DNA of 64,000 nucleotides from Burkholderia sp. PAMC 26561 (GCF_001557535.2 NZ_CP014315.1:124001-188000); one strand, 5' to 3'. Positions 8,271 to 19,860 are shown, numbered from the stretch's first letter. The notes: generated from the sequence alone by a model not told the origin. A program made the numbers and translations.

Positions 8271-9185
8271 TCAACCCGCCGCCGCCCTCAGCGTGACCAC
8301 GTCACGCCGCGGCGGTGCGCCAAACATGCGCGCATATTCGCGGCTGAATTGCGATGCGCTTTCGTAGCCGACCTGGAACGCAGCCGTCTCTGCATTGGCC
8401 GCGTCCGTCAGCATAAGCCGCCGCGCTTCGAGCAGGCGCAACTGCTTCTGGTACTGCAGGGGCGTCATCGATGTCAGCGTCTTGAATTGCCGATGAAACG
8501 ACGACGGACTCATCTGCGCCTGCAGCGCGAGCTCCTCGATGCGCACCGCTTCAGCAAAACGGTTACGCAACGAGTGGATCACGCTCACCACCCGGTGCGC
8601 ATGACTGTTGCCTAGCACGATCGCCGCGACATCGGCGGCACGCGGGCCCGTGAGCAGCCAGTAACAGATTTCACGCATGATCGATGGATAAAGCATCGGG
8701 ATGGCTTGCGGCGTGCCGATCAGGCGCATCAGACGCAATGCGCAATCAGCGAGCGGCCCGTCGAAGTCGGTGACAAAGACGCCGTGCGCCGATTCGCCGT
8801 TCGCACCGGCCTCCGGATGGATCGCGCCTTCGGTCGTGGCCAGCCCTTCGAACACATCGCGCATCACGGCCAGGTCGAATTCGACCACGATGCCAAGAAA
8901 CGGCTCCGTTCTGCTCGCTTCGACCACGCGCCCGACCGCTGGCATCTCGACGCTGACGACCAGCGCCTGACCCGCGCGATAGTGAAACCGCTGATTGCCG
9001 AAGATCGTCCATTTCGCGCCCTGCACAATGATGCACAACGCCGGCTTGAAAATGAGGTGCGACGGCTGCTTTTCGCGATTCGAGCGCAGGATCATCACGC
9101 CCTTCACGGGCGTCAGGTAGGGGCCGTCACCGGGCTGGGCGTCGGTGTAACGGGTGACGGCTTCAAGCAGGGCATCGTTGGACAT
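8271..9185 (-). CDS. AraC-family transcriptional regulator
   Basis: This 304-residue regulator has an N-terminal AraC_N-type cupin sensor (SHLIFKPALCIIVQGAKW... RAGQALVVSVEMPA) and a C-terminal double helix-turn-helix (residues about 200-300, ALQAQMSPSSFHRQFKTLT and FQVGYESASQFSREYARMFG). I choose ATG 9185 because the sensor domain begins right after it; a longer in-frame start at 9272 adds unrelated residues. It is divergent from the SDR at 9352 across 166 bases and probably controls that gene. Confidence 0.88.
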   Translation of the reverse strand: MSNDALLEAVTRYTDAQPGDGPYLTPVKGVMILRSNREKQPSHLIFKPALCIIVQGAKWTIFGNQRFHYRAGQALVVSVEMPAVGRVVEASRTEPFLGIVVEFDLAVMRDVFEGLATTEGAIHPEAGANGESAHGVFVTDFDGPLADCALRLMRLIGTPQAIPMLYPSIMREICYWLLTGPRAADVAAIVLGNSHAHRVVSVIHSLRNRFAEAVRIEELALQAQMSPSSFHRQFKTLTSMTPLQYQKQLRLLEARRLMLTDAANAETAAFQVGYESASQFSREYARMFGAPPRRDVVTLRAAAG

Positions 9186-9351
9186 GAGCGAAATTCCGTG
9201 GGCGCTGAAACCACGATCATATAGGCGTTTCGAGAAAAAAACGCGCGACAGGATCAGGCAAGAAGTGTCCAAGTTCGGGCATTCTGATCTTCGCCTGGCG
9301 CGCGTATCGTTGGTCGGACACGAACCCAGTGAAACACAACGGAGTCCATCA

Positions 9352-10119
9352 ATGCCTGATCAAAACACCCCGAAGATCGCAATCGTCACGGGCGGCAGCC
9401 GCGGCCTCGGCCGCAACACGGTACTGAACCTGGCGAAGCGCGGTATCGATTCGATCTTCACGTATCACTCGAATCGCGCCGAAGCCGATCAGGTCGTTGC
9501 AGCAGTGCGCGAAGCAGGACGCAACGCGATCGCCATTCAACTCGATACCAGCAACACCGCCTCCTTCGATACCTTCACGCAAAACGTTCGTGACGCGCTC
9601 TCAAAGCTGGGCGCAGAGCGTTTCGATTTTCTTGTCAACAACGCGGGCACGTCGTTGCACAAAGCGTTTCACGAGACCACCGAAGCCGAACTGGACGCCG
9701 TCTACGCGGTCCATTTCAAGGGCGTGTTTTTCCTCACGCAAAAGCTGCTGCCGCTCATCAACGATGGCGGCCGCATCGTGAATATCTCTTCGGGTCTCGC
9801 GCGGTTTTCGTTTCCCGGAAGCAGTGCGTATGCGTGCATGAAGGGCGCGGTCGAGGTGCTCACGCGTTATCTCGCGAAAGAACTCGGCGAGCGCCGCATT
9901 ACCGTCAACACGGTGGCGCCCGGCGCGATCGCGACGGATTTCAGCGGCGGCATGGTCCGCGACAATCCGGACCTGAACAAGCTGATTGCCGGCATGACAT
10001 CGCTTGGCCGCGTGGGTCATCCCGACGATATCGGCCCGATGATCGCGGCGCTTCTCTCCGACGATAACCGCTGGGTCAACGCGCAGCGCATCGAGGTATC
10101 GGGCGGCATGATCATCTGA
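9352..10119 (+). CDS. Short-chain dehydrogenase/reductase
   Basis: Classical SDR of 255 residues with cofactor motif TGGSRGLGRN, NNAG, catalytic Ser (NISSG) and the YACMK catalytic pair (YxxxK), ending in the usual SGGMII-like C-terminus. The ATG at 9352 follows a purine-rich ACGGAG. It is divergently transcribed from the AraC regulator, the standard layout of a regulator and its target. It reduces or oxidises an alcohol/ketone with NAD(P)(H); the substrate is unknown. Confidence 0.88.
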   Translation: MPDQNTPKIAIVTGGSRGLGRNTVLNLAKRGIDSIFTYHSNRAEADQVVAAVREAGRNAIAIQLDTSNTASFDTFTQNVRDALSKLGAERFDFLVNNAGTSLHKAFHETTEAELDAVYAVHFKGVFFLTQKLLPLINDGGRIVNISSGLARFSFPGSSAYACMKGAVEVLTRYLAKELGERRITVNTVAPGAIATDFSGGMVRDNPDLNKLIAGMTSLGRVGHPDDIGPMIAALLSDDNRWVNAQRIEVSGGMII

Positions 10120-10137
10120 TCCGCTGCGCCCGGTGTT

Positions 10138-12442
<2,305 letters not shown>

Positions 12443-12448
12443 TCACGA

Positions 12449-12754
12449 ATGGGGCAAGTCGGCAGCCGTGAAGACAGTTCGCCCGAGCCGGATCTCGAGA
12501 CGCAGGTCCGGCTCGCGTTCGACAATCTCAACGCGATTCTGGCGGCGGCCGGATGCACATTCGACGACGCGGTCGACGTCACGGTCTTCATGGTCGACCC
12601 GGAATCGAAGTTCGAGACAATCTGGAAGGTCGTATCCGAGTACTGGGGCGACGCGCCGCATCCGACACTGACTGCGGTCGGCGTGACCTGGCTCTATGGC
12701 TTTCAGTTCGAGATCAACGTGATCGCGAAGTTGCCGGAGAATGCTGAGGCCTGA
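12449..12754 (+). pseudogene. N-terminally truncated Rid-family (YjgF/UK114) gene behind dgdA
   Basis: The 101 codons align with the Rid fold from the motif GQVG onwards (compare CAGQVG in the intact Rid protein at 15803) through to the C-terminal strand. About 30 N-terminal residues, including the first beta strands, are missing. The ATG lies six bases after the dgdA stop codon, in the same frame, with no convincing ribosome-binding site, so the dgdA TAG is the nearest in-frame stop. This looks like a deletion junction that removed the 5' end of a downstream rid gene. The position of the RidA catalytic arginine is Leu (HPTLTAVGV), so the parent gene was of an Arg-less Rid subfamily. It may still be translated by reinitiation. 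Confidence 0.6.
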
Positions 12755-12774
12755 TTGACCGGAGTACGGCCCTC

Positions 12775-13083
12775 CTACGTGCCGGGAGAACTGCCTCCCG
12801 AACCGGCGAGACAGGTTTCACTCAGGAAATCGATGACTTCCTGAATGACGTCCACGCTTGCCGAGTAGTAAATGAACGTCCGCTCGCGGCGCGCGATCAC
12901 AAGCTTCGCGCGGCGCATGTCCTTCAAATGGAAAGACAGGCTGGACGGAACGATTCCCAGCTTTCCGGAGATCTCGCCGGCAGACAATCCGCGCGGCCCC
13001 GTGCCGGCGAGCACCCTGAAAATGGCCAGTCGCGACTCGTGCGATATGGCGCTTAGCGCAAGCATCCTGGCATCTGCGTCCAT
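12775..13083 (-). CDS. ArsR-family winged-helix regulator
   Basis: Small regulator (102 aa) with an ArsR/SmtB winged helix: LSAISHESRLAIFRVLA, then LSAGEISGKLGIVPSSLSFHLKDMRRAKLV and the wing RRERTFIYYSAS. The ATG at 13083 is the natural start; longer in-frame readings overlap the neighbouring SDR. No metal-binding CxC pair is visible on the recognition helix, so it is probably not a classical metal sensor. It lies 46 bases downstream of the SDR at 13130 on the same strand and may be cotranscribed with it. Confidence 0.85.
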   Translation of the reverse strand: MDADARMLALSAISHESRLAIFRVLAGTGPRGLSAGEISGKLGIVPSSLSFHLKDMRRAKLVIARRERTFIYYSASVDVIQEVIDFLSETCLAGSGGSSPGT

Positions 13084-13129
13084 TTTTATCGTTCGTCGTG
13101 ATCGACCGGCCAGCCTGTGGGTTCGCTGC

Positions 13130-13879
13130 TCAAACCTGTGCCATGCCGCCATCGACGGGAAGATCGATCCCCGCGACAAAGCTGCTTTCGTCCGATGCCA
13201 GGAACAACGCGGCAGCCGCAAGCTCCTCCGGGCGTCCCATGCGGCCAAGAGGAATGACTTGCGCGAAGGACTCGCGCAGCTTGTCCGATTCTTCCTTCGT
13301 CTCGAACTGTGAGTCGATGATCGGCGTATCCACTGGTCCCGGACTCAGCGTATTCACGCGAATGCCGCGATCCTTGAGTTCGAGCGTCCAGGTCCGTGCA
13401 AACGAACGGACCGCCGCCTTGGACGCGCTGTATGCGCCGTAAGACTGGAAAGCCTTCACATTGGCAATGGACGACACGAGGATGATCGACCCGCCTTGGC
13501 GCATCAAGGGCAACGCCTTTTGCACCGTGAACAGCAGGCCCTTTGTGTTGATACCGAAGATTTTATCGAAATGCTCCGGGCTGATCTGATCAATGCCCTG
13601 CAACTCGATAAACCCCGAATTCGCGAACAACACGTCGATCACACCCCTGGTTTCCCTGACCTTGGCGTACAGCCGATCGAGATCGTCCGGATGGGTGACG
13701 TCACCCTGAACCGCTGTGACATTCCGGCCGATTGCTTCGACAGCTTTATCGAGTTCCGCCTGCCGCCGCCCGGTGATAAAGACGTGCGCGCCCTCTTCAG
13801 CAAACCGCTTTGCTGTCGCGAAACCGATACCGCTGCTGCCACCCGTGATGACCGCGACTTTGCCTTGTAACCTGGACAT
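13130..13879 (-). CDS. Short-chain dehydrogenase/reductase
   Basis: Classical SDR of 249 residues with TGGSSGIGFATAK cofactor loop, NSG in the NNAG position (LFANSG), catalytic Ser (ILVSSIA) and YSASK (YxxxK), ending DLPVDGGMAQV. Of two in-frame ATGs (13891 and 13879) I choose 13879, which has GGGA seven bases upstream; the longer form adds only MGII. It is followed by an ArsR regulator gene. The usual role is NAD(P)-dependent oxidoreduction of a small alcohol or ketone. Confidence 0.86.
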   Translation of the reverse strand: MSRLQGKVAVITGGSSGIGFATAKRFAEEGAHVFITGRRQAELDKAVEAIGRNVTAVQGDVTHPDDLDRLYAKVRETRGVIDVLFANSGFIELQGIDQISPEHFDKIFGINTKGLLFTVQKALPLMRQGGSIILVSSIANVKAFQSYGAYSASKAAVRSFARTWTLELKDRGIRVNTLSPGPVDTPIIDSQFETKEESDKLRESFAQVIPLGRMGRPEELAAAALFLASDESSFVAGIDLPVDGGMAQV

Positions 13880-14139
13880 GATGATTCCCATTTAGAACGT
13901 TGTATGCGTGTCGGGCGGTCTTGCCCGACCCCGTGGCAAAGTTATCGAGTTCATCTGGGAACGGCTACGGGCGCTTTCGAATAACGCGAATTCCGCGCGG
14001 GAATAAATGCAACTCACCGCGCTCCATGCCCTCTGGGAATGAATGTTATGCGTACGACATGCCTTCCGGATCGTAGGGCCGCGGAAGATGATCTGATCCG
14101 TCGGACGCGGATCATCCACTCGCACAGCAAGGGGTACAC

Positions 14140-14838
14140 ATGGCACTTCAAGAAAAACTCGACGCCTTGAAGGCGGACTTCAAGGGCGGAAAAGCACCAT
14201 ACTTCGCACCGCCGGAAATTCATCCGGTAATGGAGCGGGCGACTGCGGAACTCATCGCATCGGGTCAGGCACGCCACGCATTGAAAGCCGGCGATATTGC
14301 ACCGGAATTCACACTGAACGATTCGGACGGCGAACGGGTTTCATCGGCCGCGTTGCTTGCGAAAGGGCCGCTCGTGGTCAGCTTTTATCGCGGCGTGTGG
14401 TGCCCTTATTGCAACCTCGAACTTCAGGCGCTCGAAACGTCGCTTGCCGCTTTCAAGGAACACGGCGCCAGTCTGGTCGCCATTTCGCCGCAGAATGCAG
14501 TGAATAGCCGCAAGTCGATTCGAACAAACAATCTGAGCTTCCCGATTCTGATCGATACACATAACGATGTGGCCGCGGCATTCGGAATCCGTTTCGCACT
14601 TCCGGACTATCTGGTCGATCTCTATCAATCTTTGAAGAACGACCTGCCAGCTTTCAATAGCGACGCTAGCTGGACTTTACCGATGCCGGCGCGATATGTG
14701 ATTGGACAGGACGGCACGATCCTGTATTCGGAGGTGAACCCGGACTACACGTATCGGCCGGAACCTGACGACATGCTTCCCGTGCTTCGCCAGCATGGAG
14801 TCACGGCGGGCGAGTCCGACCAGCGCACCAGGATGTGA
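14140..14838 (+). CDS. Peroxiredoxin-like (AhpC/TSA) protein
   Basis: This 232-residue protein has a thioredoxin-fold redoxin domain. After an N-terminal helical extension (1-45) comes KAGDIAPEFTLNDSDGERV, then the active-site segment FYRGVWCPYCN with Cys88 and Cys91. The CPYC pair replaces the canonical peroxiredoxin PxxxTxxC, which places it in the peroxiredoxin-like family rather than the typical 2-Cys group. Role: cytosolic thiol-dependent peroxide reduction or general redox chemistry. The ATG at 14140 follows AAGGGG. It converges with the LysR gene at 14863. Confidence 0.82.
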   Translation: MALQEKLDALKADFKGGKAPYFAPPEIHPVMERATAELIASGQARHALKAGDIAPEFTLNDSDGERVSSAALLAKGPLVVSFYRGVWCPYCNLELQALETSLAAFKEHGASLVAISPQNAVNSRKSIRTNNLSFPILIDTHNDVAAAFGIRFALPDYLVDLYQSLKNDLPAFNSDASWTLPMPARYVIGQDGTILYSEVNPDYTYRPEPDDMLPVLRQHGVTAGESDQRTRM

Positions 14839-14862
14839 CGTCGCCCTGGCCATCGCAATACG

Positions 14863-15765
14863 TCATCCGACGTGCGAGTCCACACCGGCCAGGGTTTCTT
14901 CAACGAACGCCACAAACGCCCTCGCTTTCGCGCTCGCCATGCGTCCAGTCGGGAAAAGCGCCCAGAGATCGACGCCGGGAAGGCCCCAGTCGTCGAGCAC
15001 GGATACGACTTCCCCACTTGCAAGTTCGGGCGCCAGCATCCACTCGGAGACGACCGCCAGGCCCATGCCGGCGAGCACCGCCGCCCGGACGCCCTCCGCG
15101 GCCGTGACCCGGACGCGTCCCGAAACCACAACAGACGTCTCGGCCGCGCCGCGTGCGAACGACCACGCTGATCCACCGCCGCCCTGCTCGTAGATGACGG
15201 CCTGATGCATGGACAGATCCGCCGGCGTCAGCGGTGTGCCCGCTTTCTCGAAGTACGCAGGCGTTCCGACTACCTTGCGCGGGCTCGTGCCAAGCTTGCG
15301 CGCGGTCATGGTCGAATCGTTCAGCGCGCCCATTCGCAAGGCGACATCGACGCCACGTTCGAGCAGGTCGACGTTTTCATCGTCCAGAATGATGTCGATG
15401 CTCAGCTCCGGATTGGCCTCCAGAAAAACCGGCAGCCTGGGAACGATGTGAAGCCGCGCAAAGGTCACGGCCGCTGATACCCTGAGGCGGCCGGCCAACC
15501 TGCTGGCGGCGCCCTTGGCCGCGAAATCGGCTTCATCGGCCTGCAGGATCGCGCGTCTTGCGTGCTCGTAGTAGGCCTGACCCGCCTCCGTTGGCGTGAG
15601 GCCGCGGGTGGACCGGAGCAACAGGCGAACACCCAGGCGATCCTCAAGCTGAGCGACCGCCTTCGATACCGCCGGCTGCCCGACATCGAGAAGCCTCGCG
15701 GCTGCCGAAAACGATCCGGATTCGACCACGGATACGAACGTCTCCATTCCAGTCATTCGGTCCAC
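14863..15765 (-). CDS. LysR-family transcriptional regulator
   Basis: LysR regulator (300 aa) with an N-terminal helix-turn-helix (FVSVVESGSFSAAARLLDVGQPAVSKAVAQLEDRLG) and a substrate-binding-like effector domain. The start is the GTG at 15763-15765, six bases after GGGAG. It lies 37 bases downstream of the Rid gene at 15803 on the same strand, so the two may share a transcript. Targets are unknown. Confidence 0.87.
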   Translation of the reverse strand: MDRMTGMETFVSVVESGSFSAAARLLDVGQPAVSKAVAQLEDRLGVRLLLRSTRGLTPTEAGQAYYEHARRAILQADEADFAAKGAASRLAGRLRVSAAVTFARLHIVPRLPVFLEANPELSIDIILDDENVDLLERGVDVALRMGALNDSTMTARKLGTSPRKVVGTPAYFEKAGTPLTPADLSMHQAVIYEQGGGGSAWSFARGAAETSVVVSGRVRVTAAEGVRAAVLAGMGLAVVSEWMLAPELASGEVVSVLDDWGLPGVDLWALFPTGRMASAKARAFVAFVEETLAGVDSHVG

Positions 15766-15802
15766 CGTGCGCTCCCTTCTGTCATGTCACGTCGGCCAGG
15801 CA

Positions 15803-16213
15803 TCAGCATGCCGCAGTCGAGTCCCGCTTCACCGCCACGCATTTGATCTCGACCAGCAAGCCCGGATGCGCGAGCTCGGATACGCCGATCGAGGTCCACG
15901 CGCATGTGCCGCGTGGAAAGACGCGATTCTTCACCTCCCGGAATACCGGCATATGTGTGCTCATCTGCACGTGGTACGTCGTCATATCGACAACGTCTTC
16001 GAACGTGCAACCGGCCGCTTGCAACACCGTGCGCAGATTTATCCAGCATGCCAGGAACTGCGCCTCGGGATCGGCGATCACTTCCAGGTCAGCCGTGCGC
16101 CCAACTTGGCCAGCGCAGAAAACGATGGCGCCGACCTTTACGGCCGGCGCATATCCTGCACGGGCGACGATATTTTGCATCGCCGAAGGGACGATCACTT
16201 CGCGGTCTGTCAT
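15803..16213 (-). CDS. Rid-family (YjgF/YER057c/UK114) protein
   Basis: Full-length Rid-fold protein (136 aa) with the family segments IVFCAGQVG, LRTVLQAAGCTFEDVVDMTTY and LLVEIKCVAV. RidA proteins that deaminate reactive enamines/imines have a conserved arginine in an ARS motif on the penultimate strand; here the segment reads CAWTSIGVSEL, with Trp in that position. It therefore belongs to an Arg-less Rid subfamily, which often travels with catabolic genes and whose chemistry is less clear. It is encoded upstream of a LysR gene on the same strand. Confidence 0.82.
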   Translation of the reverse strand: MTDREVIVPSAMQNIVARAGYAPAVKVGAIVFCAGQVGRTADLEVIADPEAQFLACWINLRTVLQAAGCTFEDVVDMTTYHVQMSTHMPVFREVKNRVFPRGTCAWTSIGVSELAHPGLLVEIKCVAVKRDSTAAC

Positions 16214-16328
16214 GTGATGTTTCCGTTACGGGTTGAAGCAGTCACGGGTTCAAGGGGTCCTTCACTACGGACTGAATTATGACCGCTTACGGACAATACC
16301 GAGCGGAGACACTGAGCGCGAAGATGTG

Positions 16329-16802
16329 TTATCCCGCCGTTCCCGAATACGCGGCCCTAAGCGCCGCGACATCGAACTTCACCATTTTCATCATGGCTTC
16401 GGCAACACGCGTGGCCTTTAAGTGATCGGAGTCGGCCATCATTTCGATGAGATCGCCAGGAATGATTTGCCACGAGACGCCAAAGCGGTCTTTCAGCCAT
16501 CCGCACGCCTCGGGCGCGCCGCCGCCTTCGAGCAGCGCGTTCCAGTAACGGTCGAGTTCTTCCTGATCATCACAATTAACCATGAACGATACCGAGTGAT
16601 TGAACGGGTCGCCTCCGCCCGAACTCATGGCGATAAACGGCTGCCCGAAGAGGACGAACTCGACGACCTTCGTTGAACCGGCGCTTGTCACCGCGGTTTT
16701 CCGGACGACGTGCGAGTCCGGGAAAATACCTGCATAGAATGCGGCGGCTTCCTCTGCTTCGTTCGAGTACCAAAGAAACGGCGTGATTTTTTGAATCGAC
16801 AT
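16329..16802 (-). CDS. VOC-family (PhnB-like) protein
   Basis: This 157-residue protein starts KITPFLWYSNEAEEAAAFYAGIFPDS, the hallmark of PhnB/3-demethylubiquinone-methyltransferase-like members of the vicinal-oxygen-chelate fold. It also has the characteristic GQPFIAMSSGG and VNCDDQEELDRYWNAL segments. The fold binds small molecules or metals; despite older names, methyltransferase activity is not expected. AGGAG precedes the ATG at 16802 well. Confidence 0.85.
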   Translation of the reverse strand: MSIQKITPFLWYSNEAEEAAAFYAGIFPDSHVVRKTAVTSAGSTKVVEFVLFGQPFIAMSSGGGDPFNHSVSFMVNCDDQEELDRYWNALLEGGGAPEACGWLKDRFGVSWQIIPGDLIEMMADSDHLKATRVAEAMMKMVKFDVAALRAAYSGTAG

Positions 16803-16956
16803 TGCAATCTCCTGTCAGTGTTGACTGAATGCGTGGTTAAGCCGCATACCGCCATTGAGACGACGAAGGAAGGCCATCGAGATCGACATGCGCCGGCTGA
16901 ATTTTTTTTCGCTAGCGAACATTCGCAGCCGCGCGATGCTTCCGAATCCGGACGAC

Positions 16957-17745
16957 TTATCGAATCAAGCCGCGAGTGGACCGGACGAGAAATTCATGGA
17001 ACGGTTTGACTTCGGCGTGGACGCTTGCAATCTCGGCGATCTCCGGCTTCGCTTCCTCGAGCGTCTTGCCGCTTCGGTAGAGCACCTTGTAGGCGTTCCG
17101 GATGGCGTGGATCGCTTCCTTGCTGAAGCCGCGGCGCTGCAGGCCCGTAGTGTTCACCCCGTTCGGTGAAGCGTGATTGCCCTGGGCAATGATGAACGGC
17201 GGCACGTCTTGAGCCACGCCGGAACAGCCGCCCACCATGACGTGCGCTCCGATGACACAAAATTGGTGGACCGCGCACATCCCGCCGATGATCACGTAGT
17301 CATCCACAATCACGTGTCCGCCCAGCGTTGCGTTATTTGCCAGAATGCAATGATTGCCGACAATGCAATCGTGCGCCACGTGCGCATTGACCATCAGCAG
17401 GTTGTCGCTGCCGATCCTGGTGATGCCGCCGCCCTGGACCGTGCCTCGATGTATCGTGACGCTCTCGCGGATCTTGTTACGGTCGCCTATTTCTACTTGC
17501 GTCGGTTCCCCGGCGTATTTCAAATCCTGATTGTCCTCGCCGATCGTAGCGAAGGGGTAGATGGTGTTGTCTCGACCCATCCGCGTATGTCCACTTACAA
17601 CCACATGGGACTTGAGGATCGTTCCCGCGCCGATCGCGGCATCGCTGCCAATGATGCAGTAGGGACCAATACGCACGCCGGCGCCTATTACAGCGCCGTC
17701 TTCAATAACCGCAGTCGGATGGATGACAGCCGTTGCATCGATCAT
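16957..17745 (-). CDS. lpxA: UDP-GlcNAc acyltransferase LpxA, stand-alone copy
   Basis: The first enzyme of lipid A synthesis, transferring a 3-hydroxyacyl chain from ACP to UDP-GlcNAc. The protein is 262 aa with left-handed parallel beta-helix hexapeptide repeats, catalytic His125 (NAHVAHDC) and Gly173, the acyl-chain ruler position that in E. coli gives C14 specificity. ATG 17745 gives exactly the E. coli length; an in-frame start at 17787 adds non-homologous residues. The sequence reads much more like enterobacterial LpxA (IIGGMx[30 protein letters not shown] end) than the LpxA I recall for Burkholderia. lpxD, fabZ and lpxB are not adjacent. It is probably a second, horizontally acquired copy. 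Confidence 0.93.
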   Translation of the reverse strand: MIDATAVIHPTAVIEDGAVIGAGVRIGPYCIIGSDAAIGAGTILKSHVVVSGHTRMGRDNTIYPFATIGEDNQDLKYAGEPTQVEIGDRNKIRESVTIHRGTVQGGGITRIGSDNLLMVNAHVAHDCIVGNHCILANNATLGGHVIVDDYVIIGGMCAVHQFCVIGAHVMVGGCSGVAQDVPPFIIAQGNHASPNGVNTTGLQRRGFSKEAIHAIRNAYKVLYRSGKTLEEAKPEIAEIASVHAEVKPFHEFLVRSTRGLIR

Positions 17746-18245
17746 CAATGTTGCCTCGCAAAAACGCCGCCCTCGGTGTCGTGGCAAGAAGCTCGATGAC
17801 GGCTGGGTACAAGGCGATTATATTGACCCTTTGCACACGCTGCCGATGCCCTTTCGTTTCGCTGTCGTTAAGGGCCTCCGGCGCCGCAGAAAGAGCACCG
17901 GCACAGTGCTGGACCAGACGCTCATGGTAGAGGTTTTTCGTCTTGGGAAAAAAGAAAGGCCAAGCGGGCGTTTTTTGAAGCAAGACATGCAGAAGCGCCA
18001 ATCACCCATCGGCTCGCCAGGATTTTCCTGCCGTGCAACAGCGCAAACTGTCAATCCGGGCATGGTCGCGGTCGTGAACTGAACGTCTGTCGCAACTCAC
18101 TGCGACCGGCCGCCGTTTCCGACAGCAATCGTTCCATCCCCTGTCTCCGCATCTGTCCAGGCAGAGACTTCGAACCCGCTTCGCCCGGCAATCGTGGCAG
18201 AATCAAGCTGCCTTCGGAACCATCCAACCACTCAACAAATCACGA
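17746..18245. other. Intergenic region with imperfect inverted repeat
   Basis: There is no convincing gene in these 500 bases; the open frames here lack protein-like character. An imperfect long hairpin spans about 17940-17986 (GTCTTG..AAAAAA pairing with TTTTTT..CAAGAC). The region separates the minus-strand lpxA from the plus-strand LysE gene and must hold both promoters. Confidence 0.4.
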
Positions 18246-18878
18246 ATGTCCCTTCATACCTGGTTTCTGTTCGCGACGGCGTATCTCGTCACCACGATTT
18301 CACCCGGTCCCAACGTTCTACTCGTGATCCGTAACGCGGTCAGGTACGGTAGCCGGGGAACCGCTTCCACGATCGCCGGGAACCTGCTGGCTCAACTGGT
18401 GGTGGTCATCCTTGTTGCGCTGGGCGTGGGCGCCGTGCTGATTGCGATGCCCCCGCTATTCGTCGGCATGAAAGTGATCGGTGCTCTCTATCTCATGTAC
18501 CTCGGCGTGAAGCAGTTAAGAAGCCAGGCGCCTAAGGCGACGCCTGCTGCCAACGCTCAGTTTGCACACGTGTTGAACAAAGGGAAGTTATTCCGGGAAG
18601 CGGTTCTGGTTTCAGGCAGCAATCCCAAAACGCTTATTTTCCTGTCGGCTTTCATGCCACAGTTCGTCACCCATGATCGTCCGTTGCCCGGGCAGTTCAT
18701 CGTCATGTATTTGACCGTCGCTGCAATCGTGGTGCTTGTCCACACGATCTACTCGGTGAGCGTCCGTCGCTTTCACGACGGACTTGGGACGAGTCGCTGG
18801 CTGGACGCAGTAAAACGCAGCAGCGGACTGGTGTTTTTCGCCCTCGGTATCAAGCTGCTGGCGGCCAAGCGCGTTTGA
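18246..18878 (+). CDS. LysE/RhtB-family amino acid exporter
   Basis: Inner-membrane translocator of 210 residues with about six hydrophobic segments and the RhtB family motif near the N-terminus (TTISPGPNVLLVIRNAVRYG; SPGP is diagnostic). Family members export amino acids or homoserine lactone-like compounds in exchange for protons. The substrate is not readable. It is flanked by long non-coding stretches and has no obvious partner gene. Confidence 0.88.
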   Translation: MSLHTWFLFATAYLVTTISPGPNVLLVIRNAVRYGSRGTASTIAGNLLAQLVVVILVALGVGAVLIAMPPLFVGMKVIGALYLMYLGVKQLRSQAPKATPAANAQFAHVLNKGKLFREAVLVSGSNPKTLIFLSAFMPQFVTHDRPLPGQFIVMYLTVAAIVVLVHTIYSVSVRRFHDGLGTSRWLDAVKRSSGLVFFALGIKLLAAKRV

Positions 18879-19247
18879 TGCTAAACGGGCGGATTGGGCC
18901 GCCATTGGTCGAGCCGCGTCGGGCAGAAGACGATCCAAAGCCGCCCCTTGGTTTGCTTCGAAGCCAATTACTTATGGCCCGAAAACGCCTGCTTCATCGA
19001 GCATGTCGACCAGCCCTTCCGGATAGACAGTCTCAGTCGTGCTGGCCAGTTCTTCCCGGCCCGACCACCGGTGATCGGCCATCACTTCGCTCTCTTGCGC
19101 CGTCCAACCATCACGTCCCCATCATGTTTAACTCAGTAGTCATAGGCTGGTTCATTGCGATTGCTTTCCAATGTCTTGAAATGGTCACTTGCGTCACGGT
19201 CAGCATATCCCGCTAAGATACATTCTTCCTCTTAAATGCATCTGTCC
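18879..19247. other. Intergenic region, nothing recognised
   Basis: In 369 bases between the LysE exporter and the cysteine hydrolase I see no gene, remnant or clear terminator. Short frames here have no recognisable domain. It becomes A/T-richer toward 19120-19230 and probably holds the promoter of the hydrolase. Confidence 0.4.
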
Positions 19248-19817
19248 ATGACTACGTTAGCCAATCGCCCCAACACCGCGCTTGTCGTCATCGATCTTCA
19301 GAATGAAGTCGTTGCAAACGCATACCGACGGCATCAAGTGCTCGACTCAGTCCGGATACTTATTGAAAAGGCGCGCAGCGCCCGGGCCCCGGTTGTCTGG
19401 GTTCGCCATGCGGATCAGGAGCTGCACGCGGGCAGCGAAGCGTGGCAGATCGTTTCTGAACTTGTTCCGGCGCGAGGTGAAGCGATCATCGAAAAAAGTT
19501 ATCGCGACGCATTTGAAGGCACCGATCTGGAACAGGTGCTGGCGGCGCTTGGCGTTGGCAAGCTCATCGTTGCGGGCGCACAGACCGATATGTGCATTCG
19601 CTCGACGCTGCATGGGGCACTCGTGCGCGGCTATGACGCGACGCTCGTTGGCGATGCCCATACGACCGAAGACATGACGCAAAGAGGCGCACCTCCGCCG
19701 GCGGCCGTGATCCGGCACACCAATCTGTACTGGAGCAACCAGAAGGCGCCTGGCCGATCGGGTGCAGTCATCGAGACGAAAGACATCGATTTCACGCGCA
19801 GCGTTTCGCAAACATAA
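19248..19817 (+). CDS. Cysteine hydrolase, isochorismatase family
   Basis: This 189-residue protein of the isochorismatase-like fold has its likely catalytic triad visible: Asp in ALVVIDLQNE, Lys in IEKSYRDAFEGTDLE, and Cys in AGAQTDMCIRSTLHGA. Family members hydrolyse amide or enol-ether bonds (nicotinamidase, isochorismatase, carbamoylsarcosine amidase). The ATG at 19248 is preferred over one 12 bases upstream because the core fold begins directly after it. It converges with the aroQ-like gene. Confidence 0.85.
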   Translation: MTTLANRPNTALVVIDLQNEVVANAYRRHQVLDSVRILIEKARSARAPVVWVRHADQELHAGSEAWQIVSELVPARGEAIIEKSYRDAFEGTDLEQVLAALGVGKLIVAGAQTDMCIRSTLHGALVRGYDATLVGDAHTTEDMTQRGAPPPAAVIRHTNLYWSNQKAPGRSGAVIETKDIDFTRSVSQT

Positions 19818-19860
19818 GCCGTTTGCGTTCCAGACCGCGTTTCCATGCGCGTCACCCTAC

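Noticed and set aside
17702..18082. Small frames on both strands between lpxA and the LysE exporter
   Set aside because: They overlap each other and the lpxA 5' end, have low-complexity basic composition and no ribosome-binding sites.
18875..19216. A 113-codon frame downstream of the LysE exporter
   Set aside because: It has no recognisable domain or signal and its composition looks like non-coding DNA. It overlaps the exporter stop.
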